A DNA stretch of 64,000 bases from Symbiodinium microadriaticum (taxonomy: Eukaryota; Sar; Dinophyceae; Suessiales; Symbiodiniaceae), in contig LSRX01000541.1 of assembly GCA_001939145.1 (NCBI GenBank), forward strand, positions 237,942 through 301,941, in the 5' to 3' direction. A program made the position numbers and the translations under genes. Below are positions 45,079 to 55,796 of the stretch, in pieces. The notes under the pieces were generated by a model, which was not told where the DNA came from, did not search any database, and worked only from the letters and a program-made list of their open reading frames with translations. How positions within the stretch are numbered: position 1 is the stretch's first letter; every line of letters starts with the position of its first letter.

Positions 45079-45930
45079 GGGTGGTGGTTTTAAGTAGATC
45101 ATAGTCATGATCCCGTTCTAGCAGGGAAGCCTTGCGAATACCGACCCTTACGGCGCTTGGATCCTGATTCCTACGTAGCCCTAACGCGGGACCCCCAGAA
45201 CCCTCAACTAGGGAGCCACTAGAACCCTTCTAGAAGCTTTCTGCAACCTTTTAGACCCCCGAAAATGATTGCTGCTTTCCGCTTGCTTCAACACGACTGA
45301 CTGCTATGATTGCGGCTGACTGACCTCTTGCCATGAGACTGGGTTAAGGGTTTAGGTTGAGGGCTTCATGTCTGTTATCTTCTAACCATTACTGCCCCAG
45401 AAGGTGACAAGTACTGCATTAGCAGTGGGGCCAAAGGGCGTTCCTGCGGCAAACAGTGAGGAGCTCGCGGCAAATCCTGGGGTCTTCTCGCTCTTTTCGG
45501 GCGCTTGGGGGTGACCTCTACAGAAAAGAACGTTTGTAGGATGAAAGCTCAGAGACCTGTCTGTCTTCTGAGGTCAAACCCTAGACCCTAAACTCTAAAC
45601 CCCTAAACCCTAAACCCTAGGGTAACCCCCCCCGGTGAAGACCGCAGACTGCCCAGCAGCTCTTGAAAGGCGACGAGAAGGAAGGCGGATCGGAAACGGA
45701 GGCATCTCCCTCCCACAGAAATCAGCTTAGTTGATAGGTCTCCCAAGGGGAACTAAAGCTTAACCGTAACCTTTGGGACCGTCCTAAACCCTAAACCCTA
45801 ACCCCGCCGCCCCCCCCCAAAAAAAAAAGTGAGAGGCTACCTACTCTTTTTGTTTAACAGGATTTTTGTGATCACTGAACATTAGGTTCTTCCATTCTGT
45901 AATCCTTCCTTGAAAGTGAGCTACCTACTC

Positions 45931-46056
45931 TACTTAGAGGCCCAGGGGAATTAGTAAGTAGGTTACAAGTAGAGTTATAAGTACCCTAAATGGAGTTTTC
46001 CCGATTATAAACCTAGCTACTGATAACCGACTTACTAAGTCCCCTTGGCCTCTAAG
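45931..46056 (-). mobile_element. MITE family A, copy 10 (inverted)
   Basis: 'tacttagaggcccagggga' on the left and 'ccccttggcctctaagta' on the right; the centre 'taccctaaatggagttttcc' shows reverse orientation. Confidence 0.85.
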
Positions 46057-46398
46057 TAAGTACCCCGTAAAAGGTTTCTTAAGGATCCCCCCTGAAGGGT
46101 TTCCACAAGGGTACTATCAAGGTTTAGGGCTTAAGGGTTCTAAGTACCTATGGGTTCCTTTACGGGTTCGGTTTAGGGTTTAGGGTCTAGGGTCCCTTTA
46201 AGGGTTCTTGAGTACCTATGGGTTCCTTTACGGGTCTCTAACTACTACTAAGTATGGGAAACCCTGAGCTCTCAATCCGACAAGGAGCCCCAGCACTGCG
46301 AAATATATAGGGGGTTTAGGATTTAGGGGTTTGGGGGTTTAGGGGTTTAGGGTTTAGGGTTTAGGGCTTAGGACCAGGAGCCCTAATAGGACTGCGAT

Positions 46399-46509
46399 AT
46401 ATATAGGGGTTTCCGAAAATAAGGGGTACGTTATTCTGGGTTACGTATAATAAGGATCCTACTAAGTAGGGTCCCATGTTATGGTCCCCTATTTGCGGAA
46501 ACTCCCATA
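46399..46509. mobile_element. MITE-like family O, best copy
   Basis: Inverted ends 'tataggggtttccgaaaata' and 'tatttgcggaaactcccata'. The centre 'aataaggatcctactaagta' is shared with the other family O pieces. Confidence 0.65.
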
Positions 46510-47007
46510 TAGGGGAAGAGGTCAAGTATTTCGAAAGGGCTTTGGTGGTAGATGATGCTGCAATGGTTTAGGTTTTAGGGTTGAGGATTTCGGAGCCAGG
46601 GGTTCTATGTAAGTGTATACTGCTCCTAAATTTGTTAAATGACGCTAGCATTGGTCTTTTCTTCTGGCAGAGCTGCGACTGAAGACACCAACATCTGAAG
46701 CAACAAAACTCCTTGAACCCCTGAACCCTACCTTAAACTACCGCCACCTACTATCTTCTAGGCTCTTATTGAAGAAACCCCAATGCAAATTTTTTTTGGG
46801 GGGGGGCCCTTCAAAAACCACAGGTTTCGGCAGCTTAAGCTAGACCCGCAGCTTAACCCCAAAGAGATTCGAGGCCCCGTCTTCAGAGCAGCTTTGGGTT
46901 TAGGGTTTAGGCCTAGGGCTTGCGGTTTAGGGTTTAGGGCTTACGGTTTAGGATTTACGGTTTAGGGCTTGGGGCTTGGGGTCTAGGGCCTAGGCTAAGG
47001 GCATTGT

Positions 47008-47062
47008 ATCTATATTGCAAATAGTTACTATTCAACTGTTACTGAGTGGGGGCAATATCCCC
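47008..47062. mobile_element. MITE-like family I, half copy
   Basis: 'caactgttactgagtggggg' matches the inverted left arm of the 28.6 kb copy; the other arm is absent. Confidence 0.55.
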
Positions 47063-47925
47063 CTAAACCCTAGAACCTAAACCCCCAACCCTTAAAAAAT
47101 GTCCCTCACCCTGCGGGTTTAGAGTTCTCGGCTTCAGAAAAAATTCTCATATACCCTCTACGCTTTCGGATTCAGGGGTTTAGGGGTTTAGGGTTTAGGG
47201 ATGTTTAGGGCTGGATCCTTGAACCCTCTCAAGGCTTCTACGGAAAAGGAAACACAGACCTGCTGGGTTTAGGGTTTAGGCTTTAGGGGTTTAGGGTTTA
47301 GGGTTTAGGGTTCTAATCACCGTCCGCACCCCCCTCGTCGCAGAATAAAATGACAGTTGCAGGGGGGTTCGGTATCTGTGCATCGACTGTACATGCAACC
47401 CAATAAAGCATTTTCAATGCCGGGAAGCAGAGGCAAAAGCCTCCAGTCTCATATCATAAAGGCCCCCCTTCACCCTCAGCGCATTTGTTGGTCAGGACTT
47501 CGCTGTCTGTAACTCCATGACCTCCGCGAATCGCCTCTGCAGCCTCCGGGTCAGGGTCTAGGGTTTAGGGTTTGGGGTTTAGGTTTTAGGGTCTAGGGTT
47601 TTGGATCCAGGATGAATCTCCTCAACGACACTGCTCTGGCTCAGCATTTGTTGAGAATTTCAACACCTTTTGAAGGTCTGTCAACGAGACTGACTCTACT
47701 TTACGGCTTGCTTGAAGCATCAACGCAAAATACAGCTTGTTGACTTGGGCTTGGGGTTCAGGGTCAACGCTAAACCCGACATTGAACTACCATAAATGGA
47801 CCATAGACCTACTTTTTTTCGGGCCTCCGGTACAAAGTCTATGGATGAATTCTATATTCGGGCTTTTACTAAGAACCTACAACAACAGAAGGCCCCGGTA
47901 GTTGAAGTGGAACCCTGACTTTGGC

Positions 47926-48044
47926 TAAAGGAAACTAGAGGTGGGGAGTTTAGGGCATATAGGGCTTCGATAAAGGCTAGAAGGCATATAGACCTTCTAT
48001 AAGGCTCCGATAAGGGTAACTACCCACCTGAAAATGTCCTAGAC
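47926..48044 (+). mobile_element. MITE family C, copy 3
   Basis: 'taaaggaaactagaggtggg' through 'tacccacctgaaaatgtcct'. Full length. Confidence 0.8.
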
Positions 48045-48561
48045 TTTGGGGGTTCGGCGGGGATCAGGGTCTATACCAACAAGCCTTCACAGGCTTGTTC
48101 TGAGCTCAGTTCATCTGACGCAGATGGGCACGAGCTACGATAAGTCCTGTCCATTCCTTCGTTGGTCGAACTGCTTGTTACATTTTGTATTCAGCCCTAA
48201 ACCCTAAACCCTAAGCCCTAAACCCTCAACCCTGATTCTTGATTCTGATATCTTGTCCCTACTAGAAGATTAGGGGACCTTCGGAGGCAGATTGCAAAGA
48301 GGAAATAGATAGGGCTTTAGGGTTTTAGGGTTTTAGGGGCTTAAGGTTCAGGGTGTCGTGTTTGGGGGGGTTCGGGATTCTTGGGTTACGGGTTCATGAT
48401 GACTCATGCTACTACCATGGTTACCATTACGCTAGTCATCAGGATGATGATGAGTAGGGATACTAATGAACTAGCTAGTTGCCATGATGATTGCTGAGAT
48501 TCCCCTTCTTACAATATGATTTTCACCATGTTTGTCATCAGGACTTTTTCTATTCGTCTTA

Positions 48562-48662
48562 TGGGTAGTTCTCTAAAGTAGGGTCCCTTTTTGGGTCCCC
48601 AATATAGTACGGCACATTTATATAACGGACCCTGAAAGGGACCCTAATTTAGAGAACTACCT
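48562..48662 (+). mobile_element. MITE family F, copy 3
   Basis: 'tgggtagttctctaaagtag' on the left and 'accctaatttagagaactac' on the right; centre 'aatatagtacggcacattta'. Confidence 0.8.
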
Positions 48663-48924
48663 TTATGACGGTGGCTGACGTCATTAGGAGAATCGCATCG
48701 CCCCGGGTTGAGGGTTTTGGGCGTGTTGGGTTTAGGGTTCCAGGGGTGAGGGTTTATGCGTGTAGGCGTGTAAAGCTTAGGGGTTTAGGAAGGAGTTTGA
48801 GGTTTAGGGGTTGGTGTTCACCGCAGCCACAACAGCAACAACGAGATGGCAGTGAAGAAAAACGAGCGGCCGTAGACTAGTGATTGCACTAACAACAAAC
48901 CAAAGAGGGTAAACAAGACCGATA

Positions 48925-49022
48925 CAGGGGCTTCAATAATTTGAGTAAACTTTGGTGTATGTTAGAGTATGCTTGTAGTACGGAACCCTAAGGAATAGTA
49001 TTCGTAATTAGTCCGGCCTCCA
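48925..49022 (+). mobile_element. MITE-like family G, copy 4
   Basis: 'ggggcttcaataatttgagt' on the left and 'agtattcgtaattagtccgg' on the right, divergent. Confidence 0.4.
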
Positions 49023-49499
49023 AATGAATGATCCTGTGAAGCTTCATATGGGTTGAATGCTTTCACATACGAATTGGCTTAAGGAACCCGTTTGTTCTTG
49101 TCTGCGCCAGTCCGCCTCTTGCAGAAAAACACCGGTTGGCATTAAAGGGCCAGGTGTTCACAACAGGAGCGCGCGCACACACACACACACAACGGCAAGA
49201 ATCGCTGAGGGCTGAATACCGTGGCCGAAAAAAGCTTCACCATGTACCGGGTAGGAACTGATCTCTCTCAAGAGCGCATCCCTGAACCCTAAACTCCTAA
49301 GCCCAAAACCCAACACCCGAAAGGATCTAAAGATCGCCGCTCCCTAAATGCGGCAGCCCGGTTGGGCGTAGAAAGCCGCCCGACATACAGACGGCTTAGC
49401 CCTCTTCTTCCTCCCACATCTTCCTCAAGCCTCACACCCCTTAACCTAAATCCTTAAGCCCCAGCAGCCAAATAGCTACTTGAATAGACCCAGAATGCA

Positions 49500-49577
49500 T
49501 GTTAATGTATATATATATATATGTGCATACATACACATGAAGTTTCTATTTCTATAAATATATATATATATATATAC

Positions 49578-49610
<33 letters not shown>

Positions 49611-49800
49611 CGTGTGTGTGTGTGTGTAGGTGTGTGTGTGTGTACATATACGTTTACATATGCATCTGCAAAAACACATACAGGTACATACAAATATATA
49701 TATATATATAGATATGCATACATATAGATATCTGCGCATACATGTGCACATACATATACATCTGAGTATACATATCAATACCCATATACTTATATGTCAC
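49500..49800. repeat. TA/GT/CATA microsatellite block
   Basis: Several TA runs (49508-49522, 49557-49611), a GT run (49612-49642) and 'acatata'-type words to about 49790. Confidence 0.95.
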
Positions 49801-49914
49801 TACACATCCTTTCTGAGAGAGACAGAGCATACCCCAAAAAAACAACTCGTGAAGGCCTAAACTGAACTCTGACCTCTACACCCCTGTAGGAACCTACTTG
49901 CAGATCCCTTAATT

Positions 49915-50036
49915 TGACGGAAACTACAGGTGGGGAGTTTAGGGTATATAGGTAGGGCTTCTAGGAGGCTTATAAGGTATATAGACCTTCTATAAGGCGA
50001 CTATAACGGTAACTAGCCACCTGCACATGTGCTAGG
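49915..50036 (+). mobile_element. MITE family C, copy 4
   Basis: 'acggaaactacaggtgggga' on the left and 'agccacctgcacatgtgcta' on the right; the centre 'tatagaccttctataaggcg' is conserved. Confidence 0.78.
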
Positions 50037-50164
50037 CCTATAGGAACCCGTCAAGCAACTCTTTCAACACAAACACACACACACACACACACACCGGGAG
50101 CCCCCTAAACCCTGAAACGTTTAAAACTCTAATCTCCTAAACCCGAAGCCCAACAGAACCCCAA

Positions 50165-50272
50165 TATAGTGTAGGGACCTTAAGAACCACCAACATCATT
50201 TTGGGTGCGTCCTTATGCTATTTATAGTATGATTTACCCGAACACCATACTCTAATTAATAAAGCCCCGACT
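50165..50272 (+). mobile_element. MITE-like family G, copy 5
   Basis: 'gtagggaccttaagaaccac' on the left and 'actctaattaataaagcccc' on the right. Weak match. Confidence 0.35.
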
Positions 50273-50404
50273 TTTTGTTTAAAGAGCCCTTTAGCCCCGG
50301 ACCTCTACGAGGATCTTCCTGGACGCGCCCAGCTCGACAGGGGCCACGATGCACTCGCGAGGCCTTGTTTCGTCAGCTGGTGCCGGAGATGGTTTTTTTG
50401 CGAG

Positions 50405-50510
50405 GGTGGGTTTACCCTACCTGGGGATCCAAAAACCTACTGCTTTAGGGGTTAGACATTACAATTAAAGGGTTTTTAACCTACTATTTTGTATGGTTTG
50501 GGGATACGGG
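50405..50510 (+). mobile_element. MITE-like family H, copy 2
   Basis: 'acctggggatccaaaaacct' on the left and 'tttggggatacgggtaaacc' on the right, with 'aacctactattttgta' inside. Confidence 0.7.
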
Positions 50511-52050
50511 TAAACCCTAAACCGTTGGGGGTGTTTGGGTGTTTGGGTCTTTTGGTCTGAATACTGCTTGCAACGGTATGCTGCTTGTAATGCAGCGCCA
50601 TGAACAGGAACGGCGAGACCCGTGTAGTTCTCGTACAGATGCTGAACTTTCGGCCATTGGCCTCTTTTGCCCTCTGAGGTCAGCGCAGCTACCAACATTT
50701 TCTCGCCTTCCGAAAGGTTCACATGTGTGCATAAATGATCATGTGCACACCAATAATCGTGAATATGTATGTGTGCATATATATATATGCTACCCCCCCC
50801 CTCAGTTATCTACCTTTTTCGTGGCTTGCCAGGGCACGCGGGGGAGCATGTTCCCAAAACTCGGGGTCATGTTCACTTTTTGATGCGAACCCATGTTGAT
50901 CGGATCTGGCAATGTGCTGTGAGGATCGTCTTCATCTTGGCCGTGCGTAATATAGTCCACGTAATGAAACGAAGCTACCCCTAAGGCTTCTACCAGGCTA
51001 GCTGCAGGATCGCTTTTCTCCTAACCAATAAGGTTTAGAGTTGAGGGCAGCATGTAAGCTAAGTTGTCAGGTTAAAATCAGGTTTCCGGTTAATGCGTTG
51101 GGGCTAGGATGACCATTCATGATATTCCTGCAGTTCAGTCTCAGGGTTGACATTTCGGCAGATTTTTGGGTGAAAGGGGGTATCGAGGGTAACATCAGAG
51201 CCGCCAGTGCGACCAATGTCAGGGCCAAGGCATGTCCTCGGTGTGAAAGTTGGTGCTGTTCAGGATGAAGAACCACTTCAACTTCACTTTGGTTCTTAAG
51301 GTTCCTGTTGGAACTTGATCTCGAGTCTGCATCTAAATATCAGACGTGCCGTTGGAGCTAACCCGCGGGCCGATGTTGAGCTTGGAATAAGCGTAGGCTG
51401 TAGTGAATAATGCGGTGCATATGGGCTTGAGTGGTGAATACTGCTATGACGGTTAAGATGAGTATTAGAAAACGCTAGTGTTAGGTCGGCTGGCAATACT
51501 TCAGGGTTGAAAAAGCTTTGTTGAGGCCAATGTGAAGGTTGTCACTTCGGTCACTTTTATCATTGTAATACTAAGCTGAATCGTAGTTTACAATAGAAGA
51601 GACGTTGGGGTTGCTGTTGGAATTCGTTGCTCAGTCAGATATGAGGAGCTTCAACAAAGTTTCAACATCCATACCGCCGTTGCGACGATTATTGCTTCTA
51701 CTAAGTAGGAATGATTTTGCGGGCCGGCAGCACTGTTTAGCTTCAGCCATTTCCATCAGAATTCAATGAGCAACACACGGAAACCAACACTACATGCTAC
51801 AGCATCGTGGTTTCGATTTGCATGCAGCTCTCAAACGATAGGCTATCACGCTGGCACTCATGGTAGCGTGAACATGAAAAGCCCTGTCATTCTTAGGTCC
51901 ATTGTTACCTGGAATAATATTGGGTCCAATGGACTTCAGTGAGCAAGCCACGGGAAACAACGCTATTATTGTTCATCGTGGATTTGATTTGCATGCTATG
52001 CTGGAAGGGGCCATGCTTAACACGGGCAGGGCAAGTGAATTGGAGCTCAG
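50511..52050. other. Non-telomeric interval, no supported gene
   Basis: About 1.5 kb with almost no telomere words. It has a TA run (50777-50788) flanked by poly-C (50794-50801). Short open frames exist on both strands; none shows a known domain. Confidence 0.5.
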
Positions 52051-52052
52051 TC

Positions 52053-52214
52053 CCAAGTATTGAACTTCAATCCCGAGGATTGAACTTCAATACTCCCGGA
52101 TCCAAGATTCAAGATTCAAGATGCCAGGACAAAGTTTCCCCAGGATCTTGAATCTTGAATCTTGGATCCGGGGGTATTGAAGTTCAATCCTCGGGATTGA
52201 AGTTCAATCCTCGG
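52053..52214. repeat. Near-perfect foldback, 70-bp arms
   Basis: Left arm 52053-52122 and right arm 52145-52214 are reverse complements at 67 of 70 positions, around a 22-base loop (52123-52144). Each arm itself holds a 20/21-base tandem ('attgaacttcaatcccgagg' twice, the second time with a variant end) and three 'caagatt' units. As RNA or single-stranded DNA it would form a very stable hairpin. It has no MITE-type TIR or coding content. Confidence 0.95.
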
Positions 52215-52395
52215 ATTCCTTTCCCAGCTACAATAGACACATACAGACATGTGCAGAGTTGTGTTTGGGTGAGTTTGAAACGGCAACAATACAAAGCAAC
52301 AATGACGACACTAGCAAGGAACGACAACAGCACTACTGCCACTAAACTCTGAAGGAAGGAGGGCCCTCCCTAGTGGGCTCTAAAGAACACACGAA

Positions 52396-52478
52396 CACGG
52401 TAGATAACTGAGGGGGGGGGTACCATATATATATATATACATATATGCTCCCACCCCCCTCCGGTACCTACCTTTTCT
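52396..52478. repeat. G/C-tract flanked (TA)n palindrome
   Basis: 'ggtagataactgagggggg' on the left, a TA run, then 'cacccccctccggtacctac'. The left half, reversed, also occurs at 50780-50822 ('cccctcagttatctaccttt'). Possibly a small element with a microsatellite core. Confidence 0.5.
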
Positions 52479-52479
52479 C

Positions 52480-53660
52480 TATTTTGTGTGCTTGTGGTTT
52501 AAAAACAATAATCGTCATCCTGGTTGCATAGAATGCTGCACGATGATTGTGCCAATGAGGCGTTGCCGCCTACGTTCGTGTGTGGCTTCTGCATCATGGT
52601 TGTGCCAGTATTTGTCACCTAAGTGGAAAAAAGGTACTACATTTACTGCAAACAGAGCAAAAGCAGACGTAGATGAGACACTGGTGCACGTCGCCTACAT
52701 TTGGGCTATCTTATGTCATACCCCGTTATGCCGTTTTTTTGTTGGGGTTCCTCACTAAAACTGAAAAACAAAAGAAACATTTCCTTCAGTGCTATAGTGT
52801 TTATAGTTGGAACGAAGGACTTACGTGTAGCGGTTTGAATAATTAGCAAAAACTTTTCCTTACAGTCCCCATATTATTATTTTGTACTATGCCTAATACT
52901 AGAATTTCAAACTATCTTTTGGAAGAACCTTATAATAAAGATCCTAGGTCTCCGAATCAAGCTCCTTTGCTACGTTCTATATCTGCCGCCTTTGGTCATG
53001 GGCTTTTGTACTGACATGCCCCGTGGCCCAAGTCAGAATTCCGCGGTAGGTTCTTCGACCACAATGATAGCTGGATAGACCCAGATCCTGTTCACATTAG
53101 CAATGTCTTTTTTTCTATCCGGAACCTCTGCACTCCGATTACATCTTTTTCTTCTGGGCACACGTGAGCTAAAGACAAAAGGTGACCCTTAGAGGATTTA
53201 AGCTTCATATACCATGTAGGGATGTATCGTGTAAGGGTATAGGGACCCTCTGTCTCTGTGTCTGTGTGTGTGTGTATAACACACACAGACGCACGCTTCT
53301 TTACTCATACACATGCATGTGTTAACATGTGCGCAGAATATACACCATGATGCCTTGATTCATTCGCGAGTAAATGCGAGTAACTCAAAAGTGACGACGT
53401 GGCAGGCTGCAACGTTCGGCATTTGTTTTAATGTTTGAAGGCAGGAGGGTTTAGAGGGTTTCAGGCTCAAGGCGTCTACGGTTCAAGCCTGTCAGGCATT
53501 CAAACCCTAAACCCTAAACCCAACCTTTCGTTGAGAACCTTGGTGCCTGATTTGCAAGAATGACGACAGCACCTGCAGCTGACGAATGGAACTTGGTGCA
53601 TATCTTACGCGAAAGCTTGACGTGGACGATGCCTGGCAGAGGCTCCCGTGACTTGTGCAA
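52480..53660. other. Unique interval, no supported gene
   Basis: AT-richer than the telomere mosaic, with no telomere words until 53500. A GT/CA hairpin-like run lies at 53252-53290. A plus-strand frame at 52486-52758 has no recognised domain. Confidence 0.5.
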
Positions 53661-53664
53661 CGGA

Positions 53665-53734
53665 TTAAAGGAAACTACAGGTGGGGAGTTTAGGGTATAT
53701 GGGGTTTCCATGAGGCTTCTATAAGGCATATATA
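53665..53734 (+). mobile_element. MITE family C, truncated, abutting BspA fragment
   Basis: 'ttaaaggaaactacaggtgg' through 'cttctataaggcatatata', then an abrupt change to unrelated sequence. Only the left 60% of the family is present. Confidence 0.8.
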
Positions 53735-53879
53735 TGAAGCCGAAAGCACTGGCTCGCAGGTGCCTGGCATGCAGCCAACTGCACCTCTTCGCTTGGACAA
53801 CCCTGCTGAAGTGAACAACTTGGACAGGCCGCCAGGGCATCTTCGGCATGTTCAAGCTGCCAACCATCCAGCCAACCAG

Positions 53880-54036
53880 CCCATGATCTAGCAATGGAAG
53901 CCTTTATGCAAGGCTCAAACGCAGCGTTGGACAGAATTAAATGGATATCGAATTGACTAGCCAAGCCGACATTCCAAGTGCCAATGGCCTGGTTAAAAGC
54001 CTTCGCGAGATAGAACATGCCGGCCATGTTTGTCAC
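53880..54036 (-). pseudogene. BspA/DUF285-like repeat fragment, minus strand
   Basis: The minus-strand frame from 54036 reads MTNMAGMFYLAKAFNQAIG, then TWNV. This is the signature of the BspA-type leucine-rich-like repeat (DUF285) found in surface proteins of bacteria and many protists: 'VTNM..MF..A.aFNQ.ig.Wnv'. After one repeat it degrades. The plus strand just to the right carries another repeat in the opposite direction, so the gene is broken by an inverted duplication. Confidence 0.7.
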
Positions 54037-54074
54037 TGCAGAAGTGGGATACTTCTACAGTGACAAACATGGGC
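54022..54074. repeat. Foldback 1 in BspA fragment (24-bp arms)
   Basis: Left 54022-54045, right 54051-54074, 22 of 24 pairs, 5-base loop. It marks the head-to-head junction between the two oppositely oriented BspA repeats. Confidence 0.9.
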
Positions 54075-54138
54075 TACATGTTCCGTTATGCTAAGGCTTT
54101 CAACCAGCCCAATGGGCTGGTTCAAAGCCTTAGCATAA
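54046..54138 (+). pseudogene. BspA/DUF285-like repeat fragment, plus strand
   Basis: The plus-strand frame reads KWDTSTVTNMGYMF, then RYAKAFNQP, one typical DUF285 repeat. It turns back on itself at 54112, so that the minus strand again reads YAKALNQPIG. No start or complete gene is present. Confidence 0.7.
54086..54138. repeat. Foldback 2 in BspA fragment (26-bp arms)
   Basis: Left 54086-54111, right 54113-54138, 25 of 26 pairs, with a single base between the arms. Confidence 0.93.
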
Positions 54139-54239
54139 TCGAACTTTGCACGCAGATGGGGGTTTCTCGATCTTGCGTCAGACACGTGAAAAGCGAGCGG
54201 CTGTTAGCGATATGGCTTTAACTGTACAAGCAATACCGC

Positions 54240-55000
54240 AAGCAATACCGCAGAGGGGATTCAGGGCTCTTTAGGGGCTTAGGGCTTCATTAGGGGAGTC
54301 GTCAAGGTTCAGGCCCCTGCCCATATAACCCCAAGTAGTAGGATCCTTCGTTTTACGGGCCCCTAATCAAGGTATACCGCTGCTTGCACGAAGTCCCAAA
54401 TAACCACCACACAACCTCATGTAGAAGTTGTATGCAACAGCACTACTGATCCCCCAAACAACAACCCTGAAACTCCTAGACACCGCGTAATCGGCAGCCA
54501 AAGCCATGTTAAACACCTGCGTACACCCCCCGGATCCTTCAAGCCAGGAGCGTTTGGTTCTAAGTTCTAAGGCTTTACGCTGCCATGCAGCTTTTCTGGC
54601 ATCGGCTGTGGGGAACGGCCCTAAACCCTAAACGCCTAAACCCCTAAACCCTAAACCCCCAAGCCCTTACACCCCTAAACCCCTAAACCCCTACACCCCT
54701 AAACCCCTAAACCCCTAAACCCCTACACCCCTAAACCCTAAAAAGCTTTCCGTGAAGGGCCTGGGCCTTCCGGTGAGCCTTTAGGGGTCTCGGGGCCCAG
54801 GGTCGGCAGCCTCTAGGGTTTTAGGGCTCAGTTTAGGGTTGTAGAGTTTTAGGGTTTGGGATTTAGGGTTTAGGGTTTAGGATTTTGGATAGGGTTTAGG
54901 GTTTAAGGTTTAGGCCCGGCTGCGGTTTAGGTTTAGGGTTTAGGGCCGTTTAGGATTTAGGGTTTAAGGATTAGGGCTTAGGGCCAGCCCACAGAGCCCA
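54240..55000. repeat. Telomere-like tracts between BspA and PPR relics
   Basis: C-rich tract 54615-54750, in which 'cccctaaacccctacacc' repeats several times, then G-rich tract 54810-55000. The part at 54240-54600 has no gene I can see. Confidence 0.85.
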
Positions 55001-55029
55001 TGCACATTGCGCATGGAGCCGGGAGCAAC

Positions 55030-55796
55030 TCAGATGTTCAGCTGCTGTAGGTACTGCTCAGTCAAGGAGCTGAGCTGTGTCAGCCGGACACCTCGAGACT
55101 CTGCATCTTTCAGAACTGACTTTGCCACCCTCAGCCTGTGCCTGCTCGTCCCCTTACGCCGAATACGGACATCATCCACCGTCCAGGCTGCCGTGAGACG
55201 AGCCGGAAACAAAGCACCCAGGAATGTTTCTATGAACACCTTGTTGGGAATGACACCCTTGTCTGCCATACTGGACAGGATGCCTTCAAGCTCATCCGGC
55301 AGAGCCTGTCGGTGAGCTCCTGCTACGTTGGCGAAAGTGACAACGCTCGGTTGCAAGCCTTTGCTGAGCATGTCCTCCAACAAATACAGACCGTGCCAGT
55401 TTGTGACATCCATTACTCCTCCGCGATCAATGCATGCAAAAGCTCCGACGATTCCAACCACCACAAGGCAGCTATGTAACACATGGCTGCCTTGTGGCGA
55501 TTGGAATGGATCGCGGAGGAGTAATGGATGTCACAAACTGGCACGGTCTCATTTACCATAAACAGAAACAGATGCAGCTCCTTCGATGTCACCCATCTCG
55601 CTGGCTGCATCAATCCGAGCTGTGGCAAGAAACTTGTTGACCCATCCATTAGCACGAACCTCCTGCCAGATTGAATCGACTGCAGTGCTGTCCTGCAACT
55701 TGCCGAAGATTTTCATGCCGTGAAGCAGAATGACTACGGTCTTGGAATGTAGCGTTTCTTGGGAGAGTTTCTGGCGGTTTTCCTGTATATAAGGGC
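55030..55796 (-). pseudogene. PPR-like protein relic, interrupted by foldback
   Basis: Pentatricopeptide-repeat proteins bind organelle RNA. On the minus strand, 55790-55560 encodes a PPR-like helical segment (MKIFGKLQ..WQEVRANGWVN..ARIDAASEMGDIEGAASV). Next comes DIHYSSAI in a neighbouring frame (near 55530). After the foldback, 55388-55030 encodes EDMLSKGLQPSVVTFANV and SSMADKGVIPNKVFIETF, two typical 35-residue PPR motifs, and ends at a stop at 55030. The left foldback arm carries the motif HYSSAINACKSSDDSNHHKA on the plus strand, i.e. reversed relative to the gene. A frame change near 55550 and the foldback break the gene. The upstream (N-terminal) part is absent; telomere-like DNA begins at about 55800. 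Confidence 0.65.
55388..55549. repeat. Foldback inside PPR relic
   Basis: Outer arms 55388-55428 and 55509-55549 are perfect reverse complements (41 of 41). Inner arms 55451-55477 and 55481-55507 match at 24 of 27 around a 3-base loop. The left side has 22 extra bases (55429-55450) that the right side lacks. Those bases complete the PPR motif, so the left copy is the fuller one although it is inverted. Confidence 0.95.

Larger units (their letters stand above)
42030..48400. repeat. Telomere-like mosaic with MITEs
   Basis: G-rich tracts: 42280-42335, 43860-44015, 46300-46375, 46890-46995, 47170-47315, 47550-47610, 48310-48385. C-rich tracts: 42730-42805, 44725-44835, 45575-45630, 48190-48240. 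Unique intervals: 42900-43140, 44020-44720, 45080-45540, 47320-47540 and 47610-47930. Only 44513-44720 has a frame worth noting. Confidence 0.78.
48663..50470. other. Unique and microsatellite DNA, no supported gene
   Basis: Few telomere words (48715-48815 degenerate G-rich). Contains MITE copies listed separately, a CA run at 49172-49190, mixed TA/GT/CA microsatellites at 49500-49800, and a CA run at 50075-50095. Open frames over the microsatellites are artefacts. Confidence 0.7.
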
